DNA of 64,000 bases from Axinella damicornis (GCA_963931865.1 OZ007506.1:22121645-22185644); one strand, 5' to 3'; shown: positions 46,501-59,800, numbered from the stretch's first letter. Translations and numbers: made by a program. Notes: a model not told the origin generated them from the letters alone.

Positions 46501-46997
46501 GGATGGCATCCCGGGTTGGCGATCGATGCACCCGGGATGGCGATCAATGAATCCCGGTTGGCGATCAAGGATGGCGATCGATGCATCCCGGGATGGCCAT
46601 TGCAACCCGGGATGGAGATCGATGCATCCCGGGATGGAGAACGATGCATCTCCGGATGACGATCGATGCATCCCGGGAAGACGATCGATGCGTCCCGGGA
46701 TGGTGATCGCAGCATCCCGGGATGGCAATCGATGCATCCTGGGTTGACGATCGATGCAACCGGGATGGCGATCACAGCATCCTTGGTTGGCGATCAAGGA
46801 TGGCGATCGATACATCCCGGGATAGCGATCGATTCATCCCGGGATGACAATCGACGCACCAGGGAAGACGATCCCAGCATCCCTGGATGGCGATCATTTC
46901 ATCCCGGGATGGCATCCCGAGATATATAGAGCTCGATGCATCACGGGATGGCAATAGCCCGGATGGCATTCCAGGGATGGTGATCAGGCATCCCGGG

Positions 46998-47633
46998 TAG
47001 CCTCGTGCCCAAGCCTTCAATCGCGGGGGGAAGGCCTGGTATACCCTGTTTGAGCATGTGTTTAATTTAAATGTGAATATTACGTCAATTTTAATTGTGA
47101 CGTTTGCGAATGGGTTGGGCTTAACCGATGACGTTGGCGTAAACACACCCGCGTACGCGTGCATGAGAGCAATCAAAGGGCTCACAACAAGCACACCACA
47201 GCTCTTTCCACTGTCTACAAGTCCCTTCGTGTAGCTAGAGTCCATGAGGAAAGGGAGCGCTTGGTAGCACAGGCTCTTGCCATAGCCAGTAGGTAGCTAG
47301 CCACACGAACACGTCGCTGCCTTCGTACACAGCTCTCATGGAGGAGCGCTGCTCTTCTTTCACAGTCATCCGTGTCATTTTCAGCCTTAGCAAAGCATAG
47401 GTAAGAGCCTCAGACAAACTACTACCACCGGAACTTTTGCACGCCATTATTGCTACTCGTCGTTCATTGCGGTTCTTCTAGCAATGTAAACGTGGACGTC
47501 ATTCGACGTCATCGTTTCACGGAAGAATACCGAGATATCCTATTTTCCAAGATTTTGGGGGAAATTAAGCGCATGCGCAAACAGTGTATACCAGGCCTTC
47601 CCCCCCGCGATTGAAGGCCTGGGTACGAGGCTA
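46998..47633. mobile_element. 636-bp Mutator-like MITE with 10-bp TSD
   Basis: Termini TAGCCTCGTGCCC... and ...GGGTACGAGGCTA form ~60-bp inverted repeats including a GCCTTCAATCGCGGGG stretch. GCATCCCGGG flanks both sides (46988-46997; 47634-47643) and occurs once at the equivalent empty site at 56599-56608. A 9-11-bp duplication is the Mutator signature. Inside, a minus-strand frame of ~70 codons (47235-47447) has no recognisable domain. Confidence 0.85.
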
Positions 47634-50600
47634 GCATCCCGGGATGGCGATCGATGCATCCCTGGATGGCGATCCATGCATCCGTAGATGGCGATCGAGA
47701 TACACCACGGGATGGCGTCGCAGCATCCGTGGATGGTGATCGATGCATCCAGGGATGGTGATCATTAATCCCGGGTGTCTATCGTTGCATCTCGGGATGG
47801 CATCCAGGGATGGCGATCGTTGCACCCGGGGATGGCGATCGCAGCATCCCTGGATGGCGATCGTTTCGTCCTATATAGGATGGCGATCGAGGCATCCCGG
47901 GATGGCTATCATTGCAACCAGGGATGGAGATCGATGCATCCCCGGATGGTGGTCATCAATCCCGGGTGGCTATCATTGCATCCCGGGATGGAGATCGATG
48001 CATCTCGGGATGGCATCCCGGGTTGGCGATCGATGCACCCGGGATGGCGATCAAAGCATCCCGGTTGGCGATCAAGGATGGCAATCGATGCATCCCGGGC
48101 TGGCTATATTTCATTGCAACCCGGGATGGAGATCGATGCATCCCGGGATGGTGGTCATCAATCGCGGGTGGCTATCATTGCATCCCGGGTTGGAGATCGA
48201 TGCATCTCGGGATGGCATCCCGGGTTGGCGATCGATGCACCCGGGATGGCGATCAAAGCATCCCGGTTGGCAATCAAGGATGGCGATCGATGCATCCCGG
48301 GATGGCTATATATCATTACAACCCGGGATGGAGATCAATGCATCCCGGGATGGAGAACGATGCATCTCCGGATGACGATCGATGCATCCCGGGAAGGCGA
48401 TCGATGCGTCCCGGGATGGTGATCGCAGCATCCCGGGATGGCAATCGATGCATCCTGGGTTGACGATCGATGCAACCGGGATGGCGATCACAGCTTCCTT
48501 GATTGGCGATCAAGGATGGCGATCGATACATCCCGGGATAGCGATCGGTTCATCCCGGGATGACAATCGACGCACAAGGGAAGACGATCGCAGCATCCCT
48601 GGATGGCGATCATTTCATCCCGGGATGGCATCCCGAGATAGAGCTCGATGCATCACGGGATGGCGATCCATGCATCCGAAGGTGGCGATCGAGATACACC
48701 ACGGGATGGCGTCGCAGCATTCGTGGATGGCGATCGATGCATCCAGGGATGGTGATCATTAATCCCGGGTGTCTATCATTGCATCCTGGGATGGAGATCG
48801 ATGCATCTCGGGATGGCATCCAGGGATGGCGATCGTTGCACCCGGGGATGGCGATCGCAGCATCCCTGGATGGCGATCGTTTCGTCCTAGGATGGCGATC
48901 GAGACATCCCGGGATGGCTATCATTGCAACCAGGGATGGAAATCGATGCATCCCAGAATGGTGGTCATCAATCCCGGGTGGCTATCATTGCATCCCGGGA
49001 TGGAGATCGATGCATCTCGGGATGGCATCCCGTGTTGGAGATCGATGCACCCGGGATGGCGATCAAAGCATCCCGGTTGGCGATCAAGGATGGCGATCGA
49101 TGCATCCCTGCTGGCTATATATCATTGCAACCCGGTATGGCGATCGATGCACCCGGGATGGCGATCAAAGCATCCGGTTGGCGATCAAGGATGGCGATCG
49201 ATGCATCCCGGGCTGGCTATATAGCATTGCAACCTGGGATGGAGATCGATGCATCCCGGGATGGAGATCGATGCATCTCCTGATTACGATCGATGCATCC
49301 CGGGTTGACGATCGATGCAACCGGGTGGCGATCACAGCATCCTTGGTTGGCAATCAAGGATGGCGATCGATACATCCCGAGATAGCGATCGGTGCATCCC
49401 GCAATGGCAATCGACGCAACCGGGAAGACGATCGCAGCATCCCTGGATGGCGATCATTTCATCCCGGGATGGCATCCCGAGATAGAGCTCGATGCATCAC
49501 GGTACGGCGATCGCCCGGATGACATTCCAGGGATGGTGATCAGGCATCCCGGGTGGCGATCGATGCATCCCTGGATGGCGATCATTAATCCCGGGTGTCT
49601 ATCATTGCATCCTGGGATGGAGATCGATGCATCTCGGGATGGCATCCAGGGATGGCGATCGTTGCACCCGGGGATGGCGATCGCAGCATCCCTGGATGGC
49701 GATCGTTTCGTCCTAGGATGGCGATCGAGGCATCCCGGGATGGCTATCATTGCAACCAGGGATGGAGATCGATGCATCGCCAGATGGTGGTCATCAATCC
49801 CGGGTGGCTATCATTGCATCCCGGGATGGAGATCGATGCATCTCGGGATGGCATCCCTGGTTGGCGATCGATGCACCCGGGATGGCGATCAAAGCATCCC
49901 GGTTGGCGATCAAGGATGGCGATCGATGCATCCCGGGTGGCTATATATCTTTGCATCCCGGGATGGAGATGGATGCATCCCCGTATGGTGGTCATCAATC
50001 CCGGGTGGCTATCATTGCATCCCGGGATGGAGATCGATGCATCTCGGGATGGCATCCCGGGTTGGCGATCGATGCACCCGGGATGGCGATCAATGCATCC
50101 CGGTTGGCAATCAAGGATGGCGATCGATGCATCCCGGGATGGCTATATATCATTGCAACCCGGGATGGAGATCGATGCATCCCGGGATGGAGATCGATGC
50201 ATATCCGGATGACGATCGATGCATCCCGGGAAGGCGATCGATGCGTCCCGGGACGGTGATCGCAGCATCCCGGGATGGCAATCGATGCATCCTGGGTTGA
50301 CGATCGATGCAACCGGTATGGCGATCACAGCATCCTCAGTTGGCGATCAAGGATGGCGATCGATACATCCCGGGATAGCGATCGGTTCATCCCCGGATGA
50401 CAATCGGCGCACCAGGGAAGACGATCGCAGCATCCCTGGATGGCGATCATTTCATCCCGAGATGGCATCCCGAGATAAAGCTCGATACATCACGGGATGG
50501 CGATCGCCCGGATGGCATTCCAGGGATGGTGATCAGGCATCCCGGATCGATGCATCCCTGGATGGCGATCCATGCATCCGTAGGTTGCGATTGAGATACA

Positions 50601-51494
50601 CCACGGGATGGCGTCGCAGCATTCCTGGATGGCGATCGATGCATCCAGGGATGGTGATCATTAATCCCGGGTGTCTATCATTGCATCCTGGGATGGAGAT
50701 CGATGCATCTCGGGATGGCATCCAGGGATGGCGATCGATGCACCCGGGGATGGCGATCGCAGCATCCCTGGATGGCGATCATTTCGTCCTAGGATGGCGA
50801 TCGATGCATCCCGGGATGGCTATCGTTGCAACGCGGGATGATGATCGATTCATCCCGGGATTTGAGATCGATGCAACTCTGGATGACGATTGATGCATCC
50901 CGAGATATATGGATGGCGATCGATGCGTCCCGGGATGGTGATCGCAGCATCCCGGAATGGCAATCGATGCACCTAGGGTTGGCTATGGATGCACCCGGGA
51001 TGGCGATCACAGCATCCCTGGTTAGCGATCAACGACGGCTCTCGATACATCGCGGGATAGCGACCGGTGCATCCGGGATGGCAATCGATGCACCAGGGAG
51101 GATGGCGATCATTATTTTCATCCAGGGATAGCATCCCGGGATAGAGCTCGATGCATCACGGGATGGCGATCGCCGGGATGGCATTCCTGGGAAAGTGATC
51201 AGGCATCCCGGGATGGCGATCGATGCATACCTGGATCACGTGATACCCATCGCTGCATCCCGGGATGGCGATCGATGCACCGGGGTGGCAATTACAGCAT
51301 GCCTGGATGGCGATCAATGCATCCCGGGATGGCGATCAAAGCATCCCGGGATGGTGATCCATGCATCCGTGGGTGGCGATTGATACACCACGGGATTGCG
51401 TCGCAGCATCCCTGGATGGCGATCGATGCATCCCCGGATGGTGGTCATCAATCCCGGGTGGCTATCATTGCATCCCGGGATGGAGATCGATGCA
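47634..51494 (+). repeat. Palindrome-rich satellite, block 2
   Basis: Continuation of the 22-bp family arranged in higher-order repeats. A recognisable run of variant units starts near 46660, 48375, 50215 and 56270, so higher-order units of roughly 1.7-1.8 kb are repeated. Confidence 0.93.
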
Positions 51495-54147
51495 ATGAAT
51501 CAGAATGTGCCATTCCAGGATACCAATGTGTAAGGTGCGATCGCAACAGACATGGAGGTGGGATTGCATTGTACATCTCTAATAAATTTGAATTCCAAGT
51601 GACAATGTGTGGCCCTAAGGAACTGGAGTTTTTGCTTGTGTCACTTCACAATATAAACAATGCTCATCAGAAGGTGTACATTGGGTTGTGGTATCGACCA
51701 CCTGACAAAAACACGGCTTTGGATGACCTTTACTCTGTTATAGAAAACTTAGATGCAGCTATTTTATCTAGTTTTGTATTACTCGGAGATTTTAATATAG
51801 ATTTTTGTGAACAGAGTCATCCCTTGTTTTCTAAGTTATCTATTTTTATACAGAGTTTTGTACTAACACAGGTCGTCCCCCAGCCTACTCATATCAGCCC
51901 TTCTGGAAGAGCATCACTTATAGACCTTGTACTCTTATCATCTCCCTCTCAGCTGGTGTCTTGTAATGTAATTCCACCTTTAGGCAATTCTGATCACAAT
52001 GGTATCAATCTTACCATTAAGTGCTTCCAGAACACGCCACCTGTGAAGAGTAGAAAACGAACTATCTGGAGGTACTCTCATGCCGACTTTGACAAGGCTA
52101 ACAGACTCATCAATGCAACTGACTGGACTTTCCTGGATAATGAGACAAACATAGACACAGTATGGACCACATGGGAGAGCAAATTCATGACTATCATGGA
52201 AGAATGTATTCCTAGGGCTACCATCTTTCCTAGGCGTAACTTACCATGGATGAGCAGAAGCATCAGAGCCAAAATCAGGAAAAGAAACAGTGCCTATAAG
52301 AAAGCAAGGGAAACAGGAGGCACGACTACATGGAAGAAATACACTTCACTGAGAAACCAAGTTGTGCATACACTTAGGCAGGCGAAGAAGGATCATTTGA
52401 AGAAAGTGTCTAGTCAAGGTAGCAAACAGTTCTGGAAAACAGTAAAAGTTTTGAAGGCATCCAGCCAAATTCCCACCCTGAACAATGGTTCAATTATTGC
52501 TTCCACAAATGTTGACAAGGCCTCAATGCTAAATGAGGTTCTCTCCCAAAATTTCAATTCAACTGTTCCTCCTCTAACTGAAGCTGACTCCCAGATTTTT
52601 TCCGTAAACTCCTCAGCAGAACTGCCTGAAAATATTTTCTGCTCAGAGGATGAGGTCCTTGGCCTACTTCCTGCAATTGATACTAGCAAGGCATCAGGAC
52701 CAGATGGAATATCCGGAACAATGCTGAAGAACACAGCCCACACAATTTCTCCCCTTGTAACAAGACTGTTCAATTTATCCATCAAAACGGGAAAAGTACC
52801 TCATCAGTGGAAGATTTCTTCCGTTGTACCAATTCCTAAGGCTTCACCAAACACAGATAATCCTCGTAACTATAGACCTATTTCACTTCTCCCAGTCATC
52901 AGCAAGCTATTGGAACGGCATATCCACAGTGTGTTGTACAATCATCTGACAGAAAATAACTTGCTGGCTAAAGATCAATGGGGATTTACTGCCGGAAAAT
53001 CTACTGTGACTGCTCTTATATCCACTTTTAATGAAATTCTCCAGATGCTGGAATCTGGTGCCGACATCGCCCTTGTCTTTTTCGACTTACAAAAAGCTTT
53101 TGATACAGTACCACATCTACCTCTTCTACAAAAGCTAAGGGATCATGGTTTGAATCCGCACATTCTTCAATGGATCACAAGTTACCTCTGTGACAGGAAA
53201 CAATTTGTTGTTGTCGACGGTGCATCCTCTGATACTACTCCTGTAACATCTGGTGTACCCCAGGGCTCGGTTTTAGGTCCACTATTATTCCTAGTGTATA
53301 TAAATTGTGCGTGCTCTCTGCCACTTACTAGTGGATCTAAACTAACAATGTATGCGGATGACATCCTGCTTTTCAAGCCCATCTACTGTCCTGAAGACTA
53401 TCGATACCTACAACAAGACATTGATGCTATCAATGGATGTACACGAGCTTGTCATCTCAAACTGAATCCATCCAAATGCAAATACATTATTGCTTCAAAG
53501 AAGGACACCCCCTTTATCCATCTAGTGGATTGTTCCTGGGTAGCTGTATCATGGAGCAGGTGGACAGCTATCGATATTTAGGAGTTACAGTGACTTCTGC
53601 ACTCAACTGGAACGACCACATTCAACATATCTGTAGTAAAGCCAGGAAACTCATTGGTATGTTACATAGACGGTTTTCCAGCTGGGCTGACACTAATACT
53701 TTGAGATGTCTCTATCTGACCTGCATAAGGCCTCATTTAGAATATGCATATCAACTATGGGACCCATACAACAAAGGCATCCAGTCTCTGGAATCAGTGC
53801 AAAAATTTGCATGTAAGGTCTGTCTGCAACAATGGAACCTTGACTATGACAGTATGCTACAACTTTTGAACTTTCCACCACTTTCCACTCGCCGCAACTT
53901 TCTGAAACTTACCACTATGTACAAAATTATCGGCAACTTCTCCTACTTTCCTCCAGGAGTATTTGTACAACATAACTTCCCATATAGCACCAACCAACAC
54001 ACTAACTTTAGTAGGCCATTTGCTCGCACACAGTACATGTTTTCATCATTTGTACCTAGTGTCATTACTCTGTGGAATGCTTTACCTAATTCTGTTAAGC
54101 ACGCATCATCTATCTCTGAGTTTAAAAGATTGTTACATTCTATGTAG
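51495..54147 (+). pseudogene. LINE ORF2: endonuclease C-terminus + reverse transcriptase, frameshifted
   Basis: Endonuclease motifs: GGGIALYIS, LLGDFNID (51779-51802) and GNSDHN (~51983-52000). Reverse transcriptase motifs: YRPISLLPVISKLLE, FFDLQKAFDTV (motif A Asp), SGVPQGSVLGPLLF (motif B), MYADDILLF (motif C, YADD at 53351-53362). A frameshift lies near 53507-53511, at a run of C. The continuation in another frame (to 54147) has QVDSYRYLGV, RPHLEYAYQLWDPY and a typical C-terminus ending SISEFKRLLHSM. The first ~70 codons of the endonuclease are missing and satellite sequence reads into the frame. It is dead as an autonomous element. Confidence 0.9.
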
Positions 54148-54270
54148 GTAGGTATATACTGTTTGTTTTCACCTTAAGGCTCATGTATCACATTAGCATT
54201 ACTGCTACTCATGTTGCCTTGTGTTTATAACACGAATTTCATAGAAAAATAAAAATAAAAAAATAAAAAA
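51495..54270 (+). mobile_element. 5'-truncated non-LTR retrotransposon (CR1/L2/Jockey type)
   Basis: 2776 bp, beginning inside the endonuclease domain and ending in an A-rich AAAATAAAAAAATAAAAAA tail after the stop at 54147. The left flank GATCGATGCA and right flank TCTCGGGTTG are contiguous at the paralogous empty site 58361-58380, which fixes both ends and shows essentially no target duplication. Confidence 0.93.
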
Positions 54271-54588
54271 TCTCGGGTTGGCATCCCAGGTTGGCGATCG
54301 ATGCACCCGGGATGGGGATCAAAGCATTCCGGTTGGCGATCAACGATGGAGATCGATGCATCCCGGGATGGTGATCGATGCATCCGGGGGTGGCGATCGA
54401 TACACCACGGGATGGCGTCGCAGCCTCCCAGGATGGCGATCGATGCATCCCGGGATGGCATCCCGGGATCGCGATCGATGCATCCCGGGATGGTGATCAT
54501 GCATCCCAGGATGGTTACCATTGCATCCCGGGATGGAGATCTCGAGATGGCGATCGATGCATCCCGGGATGGCGATCGAAGGATCCCG
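54271..54588 (+). repeat. Palindrome-rich satellite, block 3
   Basis: Satellite between the LINE and the next element. It is paralogous to 58371-58580. Confidence 0.9.
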
Positions 54589-55354
54589 GTGTCATCGCGG
54601 ATTGCGTCCGGCCTAGATTGTGTCCGGTGGACGTGATCCGCTAGCTGATTGTGTCCGGTCGGACGCAATACGCTAGCGGATTGCGTCCACCCGGACTAGC
54701 GGAAACGGTCCAGCTTCGCGGATTCTGTCCGGCCGATCGTACAACGTCCCGCGAAGGCCATGGTTTTGATTCTGTCCGTACAACCGTCCCGCGCGAAGGC
54801 CATGACCTTGACATGTTTTGAAGAGCACTGCAGTATAAAAGGGCGCGTCTTGGAGAGTTGAATTCACATAATCCAGTGGGCGAAATGGCGAAGAAGTTGA
54901 GTGAAGCTCAAGAGTATGAAGTTCTTATTATTATGCAACAATTGTACTATTCAACATTGTTATTATTCATCTCTATTGTGCAACATTCATCTTATTATAA
55001 ATTATTATGCAACATTTACTGATTACAAGTAGCTTCTGTCCTACACTGAAAAAGGCATTTTACAGATTTTTGGGTGAGTCCAGTCCACTCCAGTCCAGTG
55101 AATAAAGACGCCCGCCTGGATAGTGTCAGCGGGGTGGGATAGACTAAGTGTCTGCCTGGACAGCATCTGCTATTAAACAGATAGCTAGTGTCCAGGCGGA
55201 CATAATCCGCTAGCGGACCGAGTCCGGGCTGACTCCATCCGCAAGCAGTTAGCGTCTGCCCCCCGGAAACTATCCGCGAAAGCGGACACAATCTGCTAGC
55301 ATATCGGGTCCGGGGCGGACACTATCCGCGGCCGGACGCGATCCGCTGTGACAC
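54589..55354. mobile_element. 766-bp inverted-repeat element in the satellite
   Basis: Ends GTGTCATCGCGGATTGCGTCCGG and CCGGACGCGATCCGCTGTGACAC are imperfect inverted repeats. Many GCGGACACAATCCGCTAGCGGA-like words occur in both orientations near the ends (subterminal repeats). The target is a CCCGGG core, with either a 2-bp CG duplication or none. A GCAGTATAAAAGGG TATA-like site lies at ~54829. Positions ~55069-55113 resemble the TIR of the 1473-bp transposon (GTGAGTCCAGTCC...GAATAAAGACG). No coding frame seen. Confidence 0.72.
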
Positions 55355-58300
55355 CGGGATGGCGATCGATACATCTCGGGATGGCGATCGATGCATCCCG
55401 GGATGGTGATCATTGCATCCCGGGATGGAGATCTCGAGATGACCATCGATGCATCCCGGGATGGCGATCGCAGTATCCCTGGATGGCTAGCGTTTTTATC
55501 CCCGGGATGGCGATCGCAGCATTCCTGGATGGCGATCGATGCATCCCGGGATGGCAATCGATGCATCCGTAGATGGCAATCGACACACCACTGGATGGCG
55601 TCACAGCATCCCGGCATGGCGATCGATGCATCCCGGGATGGCGATCGATGCATCCGTGGATGGCGATCGAAACACCATTGGATGGCGTAACAGCATCTCT
55701 GGATGGCGATCGATGCATCCCGGGATGGTGATCATGTATCCCGGGATGGCTATCATTGCATCCCGGGTTGGAGATCGATGAATCTCGGGATGGCATCCAG
55801 GGATGGCGATCGATGCACCCCGGGATGGCGATCGCAGCATCCCTGGATGGCGATCGTTTCGTCCTAGGATGGCGATCGATGCATCACAGGATTGTGATCA
55901 TGCATCACGGGATGGCTATCATTACATCCCAGGATGGAGATCGATGCATCCCGGGATGGTGATCAATGCATGGGTGGCGATCGATACACCACGGGATGGC
56001 GTCGCAGCCTCCCAGGATGGCGATCAATGCTTCCCGGGATGGCGATCGATGCATCCCGGGATGGCGATCGATGCATCCCGGGATGGTGATCATTGCATCC
56101 CGTGATGGAGATCTCGAGATGACCATCGATGCATCACGGGATGGCGATCGCAGTATCCCTGGTTGGCTATCGTTTTGATCCCGGGATGACTTCTTGGGAT
56201 GGCGATCGCAGCATCCCTGGATGGCGATTGATGCATCCCGAGATGGTGATCGATGAATTCCGGGATGGCGATCGATGCATCCCGGGAAGGCGATCGATAC
56301 GTCCCGGGATGGTGATCGCAGCATCCCTGGATGGCAATCGATGCATCCTGGGTTGACGATCGATGCAACCGGGATGGCGATCACAGCATCCTTGGTTGGC
56401 GATCAAGGATGGCGATCGATACATCCCGGGATAGCGATCGGTTCATCCCGGGATTACAATCGACCCACCAGGCCTAGGGAAGACGATCGCAGCATCCCTG
56501 GATGGCGATCATTTCATCCCGGGATGGCATCCCGAGATAGAGCTCGATGCATCACGGGATGGCGATCGCCCGGATGGCATTCCCGGGATGGTGATCAGGC
56601 ATCCCGGGATGGCGATCGATGCATCCCTGGATGGCGATCCATGCATCCGTAGGTGGCGATCGAGATACACCACGGGATGGCGTCGCAGCATCCGTGGATG
56701 GCGATCGATGAATCCAGGGATGGTGATCATTAATCCCGGGCGTCAATCATTGCATCCTGGGATGGAGATCGATGCATCTCGGGATGGCATCCAGGGATGG
56801 CGATCGTTGCACCCGGGGATGGCGATCGCAGCATCCCTGGATGGCGATGGTTTCGTCCTAGGATGGCGATCGAGACATCCCGGGAGGGCTATCATTGCAA
56901 CCAGGGATGGAGCTCGATGCATCCCCGGATGGTGGTCATCAATCCCGGGTGGCTCTCATTCCATCCCGGGATGGAGATCGATGCATCTCGGGATGGCATC
57001 CCGGGTTGGCGATCGATGCACCCGGGATGGTGATCAAAGCATCCCGGTTGGCGATCAAGGATGGCGATCGATGCATCCCGGGTGGCTATATACCATTGCA
57101 ACCCGGGATGGAGATCGATGCATCCCCGGATGGTGGTCATCAATCCCGGGTGGCTATCATTGCATCCCGGGATGGAATCGATGAATCTCGGGATGGCATC
57201 CCGGGTTGGCGATCGATGCACCCGGGATGGCGATCAATGCATCCCGGTTAGCGATCAAGGATGGCGATCGATGCATCCCGGGATAGCGATCGGTTCATCC
57301 CCGGATGACAATCGACGCACCAGGGAAGACGATTCCAGCATCCCTGGATGGCGATCATTTCATCCCGGGATGGCATCCCGAGATAGAGCTCGATGCATCA
57401 CGGGATGGCGATCGCCCGGATGGCGTTCCAGGGATGGTGATCAGGCATCCCGGGATGGCGATCGATGCATCCCTGGATGGCGATCCATGCATCCGTAGGT
57501 GGCGATCGAGATACACCACGGGATGGCGTCGCAGCATCCCTGGATGGCGATCGATGCATCCAGGGATGGTGATCATTAATCCCGGGTGTCTATCATTGCA
57601 TCCTGGGATGGAGATCGATGCATCTCGGGATGGCGATCGATGCACCCGGGGATGGCGATTGCAGCATCCCTGGATGGCGATCATTTCGTCCTAGGATGGC
57701 GATCGATGCATCCCGGGATTGAGATCGATGCAACTAGGGATGACGATTGATGCATCCCGGGATATATGGATGGCGATCGATGCGTCCCGGGATGGTGATC
57801 GCAGCATCCCGGGATAGCAATCGATGCACCTAGGGTTGGCGATGGATGCACCCGGGATGGCGATCACAGCATCCCTGGTTAGCGATCAACGACGGCTCTC
57901 GATACATCGCGGGATAGCGACCGGTGCATCCGGGATGGCAATCGATGCACCAGGGAAGACGATCGCAGCATCCCTGGATGGCGATCATTATTTTCATCCA
58001 GGGATAGCATCCCGGGATAGAGCTCGATGCATCACGGGATGGCGATCGCCGGAATGGCATTCCCGGGAAAGTGATCAGGCATCCCGGGATGGCGATCGAT
58101 GCATACCTGGATCACGTGATACCGATCGCTGCATCCCGGGATGGCGATCGATGCACCGGGGGTAGCAATTACAGCATGCCTGGATGGCGATCAATGCATC
58201 CCGGGATGGCGATTGAAGCATCCCGGGATGGCGATCCATGCATCCGTGGGTGGCGATCGATACACCACGGGATGGCGTCGCAGCATCCCTGGATGGCGAT

Positions 58301-58883
58301 CGATGCATCCCCGGATGGTGGTCATCAATCCCGGTGGCTATCATTGCATCCCGGGATGGAGATCGATGCATCTCGGGTTGGCATCCTAGGTTGGCGATCG
58401 ATGCACCCGGGATAACGATCAAAGCATTCCATTCCGGTTGGCGATCAACGATGGAGATCGATGCATCCCGGGATGGTGATCGATGCATCCGGGGGTGGCG
58501 ATCGATACACCACGGGATGGCGTCGCAGCCTCCCAGGATGGCGATCGATGCATCCCGGGATCGCGATCGATGCATCCCGGGATGGTGATCATTGCATCCC
58601 GGTATGGAGATCTCGAGATGACCATCGATGCATCCCGGGATGGCGATCGCAGTATCCCTGGATGGCTATCGTTTTCATCCCCGGGATGGCTTCTTGGGAT
58701 GACGATCGCAGCATCCCTGGATGGCGATCGATGCATCCCGAGATGGTGATCGATGAATCCCGGGATGGCGATCGATGCATCCCGGGATGGCGATCGATGC
58801 ATCCGTGGATGGCGATCGATACAACACTGGATGGCGTCGCAGCATCCTTGAATGGCGATCAATGAGTCCCGGGATTGTTATCA
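55355..58883 (+). repeat. Palindrome-rich satellite, block 4
   Basis: Same family, with higher-order segments paralogous to 45.0-51.5 kb. ~57.6-58.6 kb mirrors 50.7-51.49 plus 54.27-54.58 kb and lacks the LINE. Confidence 0.93.
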
Positions 58884-59040
58884 TGTACAATTTGTTGTAG
58901 GCCACAAATGGCACAAAACGGTTGTGTGCCATTTTCGGCTCAATCTGTTCTGAGCCAAAATTGGCGCAAAACGGTTGTGTGCCATTTTCGGCTCAATCTG
59001 TTCTGAGCCAAAAATGGCGCAAAACAGTTTTGTGTCTGAT
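58884..59040 (+). repeat. ~62-bp duplicated unit with GCCATTTTCGGC / GAGCCAAAAATGGC
   Basis: GCGCAAAACGGTTGTGTGCC...CAATCTGTTCTGAGCCAAAA is present twice plus part of a third. It is made of short complementary words able to form small hairpins. Confidence 0.85.
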
Positions 59041-59419
59041 ACAATCATGCTTTAGATGTTGGTCAAGTGCTGGTAAATTTTTATGGTTAGTGAAGATGAA
59101 AATATATGCAATAAAGGATATAATTAGAGAATGCATGAGGATGAAAAGTATAGGCTAGCAAATGCATAATGCTGACATATCTATCTTTCTAATTTTGTCA
59201 TGATTGCACATGCCAAAAACAGGGAGAGATTCAAAATGAAGTTGCTGGGTGTCATGTAAGCCAGCTGTCCTCTTATTCGTTGCAAACCGGCATTTGCCTG
59301 CTCATTTACTTGAGAATTTATAGCCTTGACGTCCACAGAGTTGTACATGTCAAGACAGTAGCCTTTACTGCAACCAACATGGCCTCTCCAATGAAATCGG
59401 TCACCACTTAGCCACTTGC
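59041..59419. other. Unique spacer without recognisable gene
   Basis: About 380 bp of moderately AT-rich sequence between two repeat arrays. I see no exon with plausible splice sites or recognisable protein. Confidence 0.6.
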
Positions 59420-59800
59420 ACACAACAGATTGTGCCAAAAACGGCACAGGACCGTTTTCAGCCACTTTTGGCAAACAAACAACAGATTGTGCCAAAAACG
59501 GCATAGGACCGTTTTCAGCCACTTTTGGCAAACAACAGATTGTGCCAAAAACGGCATAGGACCGTTTTCAACCACTGTTGGCACACAACAGATTGTGCCA
59601 AAAATGGCATAGGACCGTTTTCAACCACTGTTGGCACACAACAGATTGTGCCAAAAACGGCATAGGACCGTTTTCAACCACTGTTGGCACACAACAGATT
59701 GTGTCAAAAATGGCTTAGGACCGTTTTCAACCACTGTTGGCACACAACAGATTGTGCCAAAAATGGCATAGGACCGTTTTCAACCACTTTTGGTATATGG
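59420..59800 (+). repeat. 53-bp tandem repeat, ~7 copies
   Basis: Units read ACAACAGATTGTGCCAAAAA ... CGGCATAGGACCGTTTTCAACCACTGTTGGCAC, with a 53-bp spacing between successive ACAACAG words. Each contains TGCCAAAAACGGCA and TTGGCA. Confidence 0.9.

Larger units (their letters stand above)
41591..46997 (+). repeat. Palindrome-rich ~22-bp satellite, block 1
   Basis: Hundreds of variant units built from GATGCATC, CATCCCGGGATG and GGCGATCGATG. The three words are or contain palindromes (ATGCAT, CCCGGG, CGATCG, ATCGAT) and together fill almost the whole unit. Common variants are GTGATCA, GAGATCGATG, TCGCAGCATCCCTGG and GCTATCATTGC. Interrupted by ~75 bp of unrelated sequence at ~41952-42027. Long open frames on both strands are a by-product of the repeat. 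Confidence 0.95.

Noticed and set aside
47235..47447. Minus-strand 70-codon frame in the 636-bp element as a transposase remnant
   Set aside because: Too short, with no catalytic motif; noted only as part of the element.
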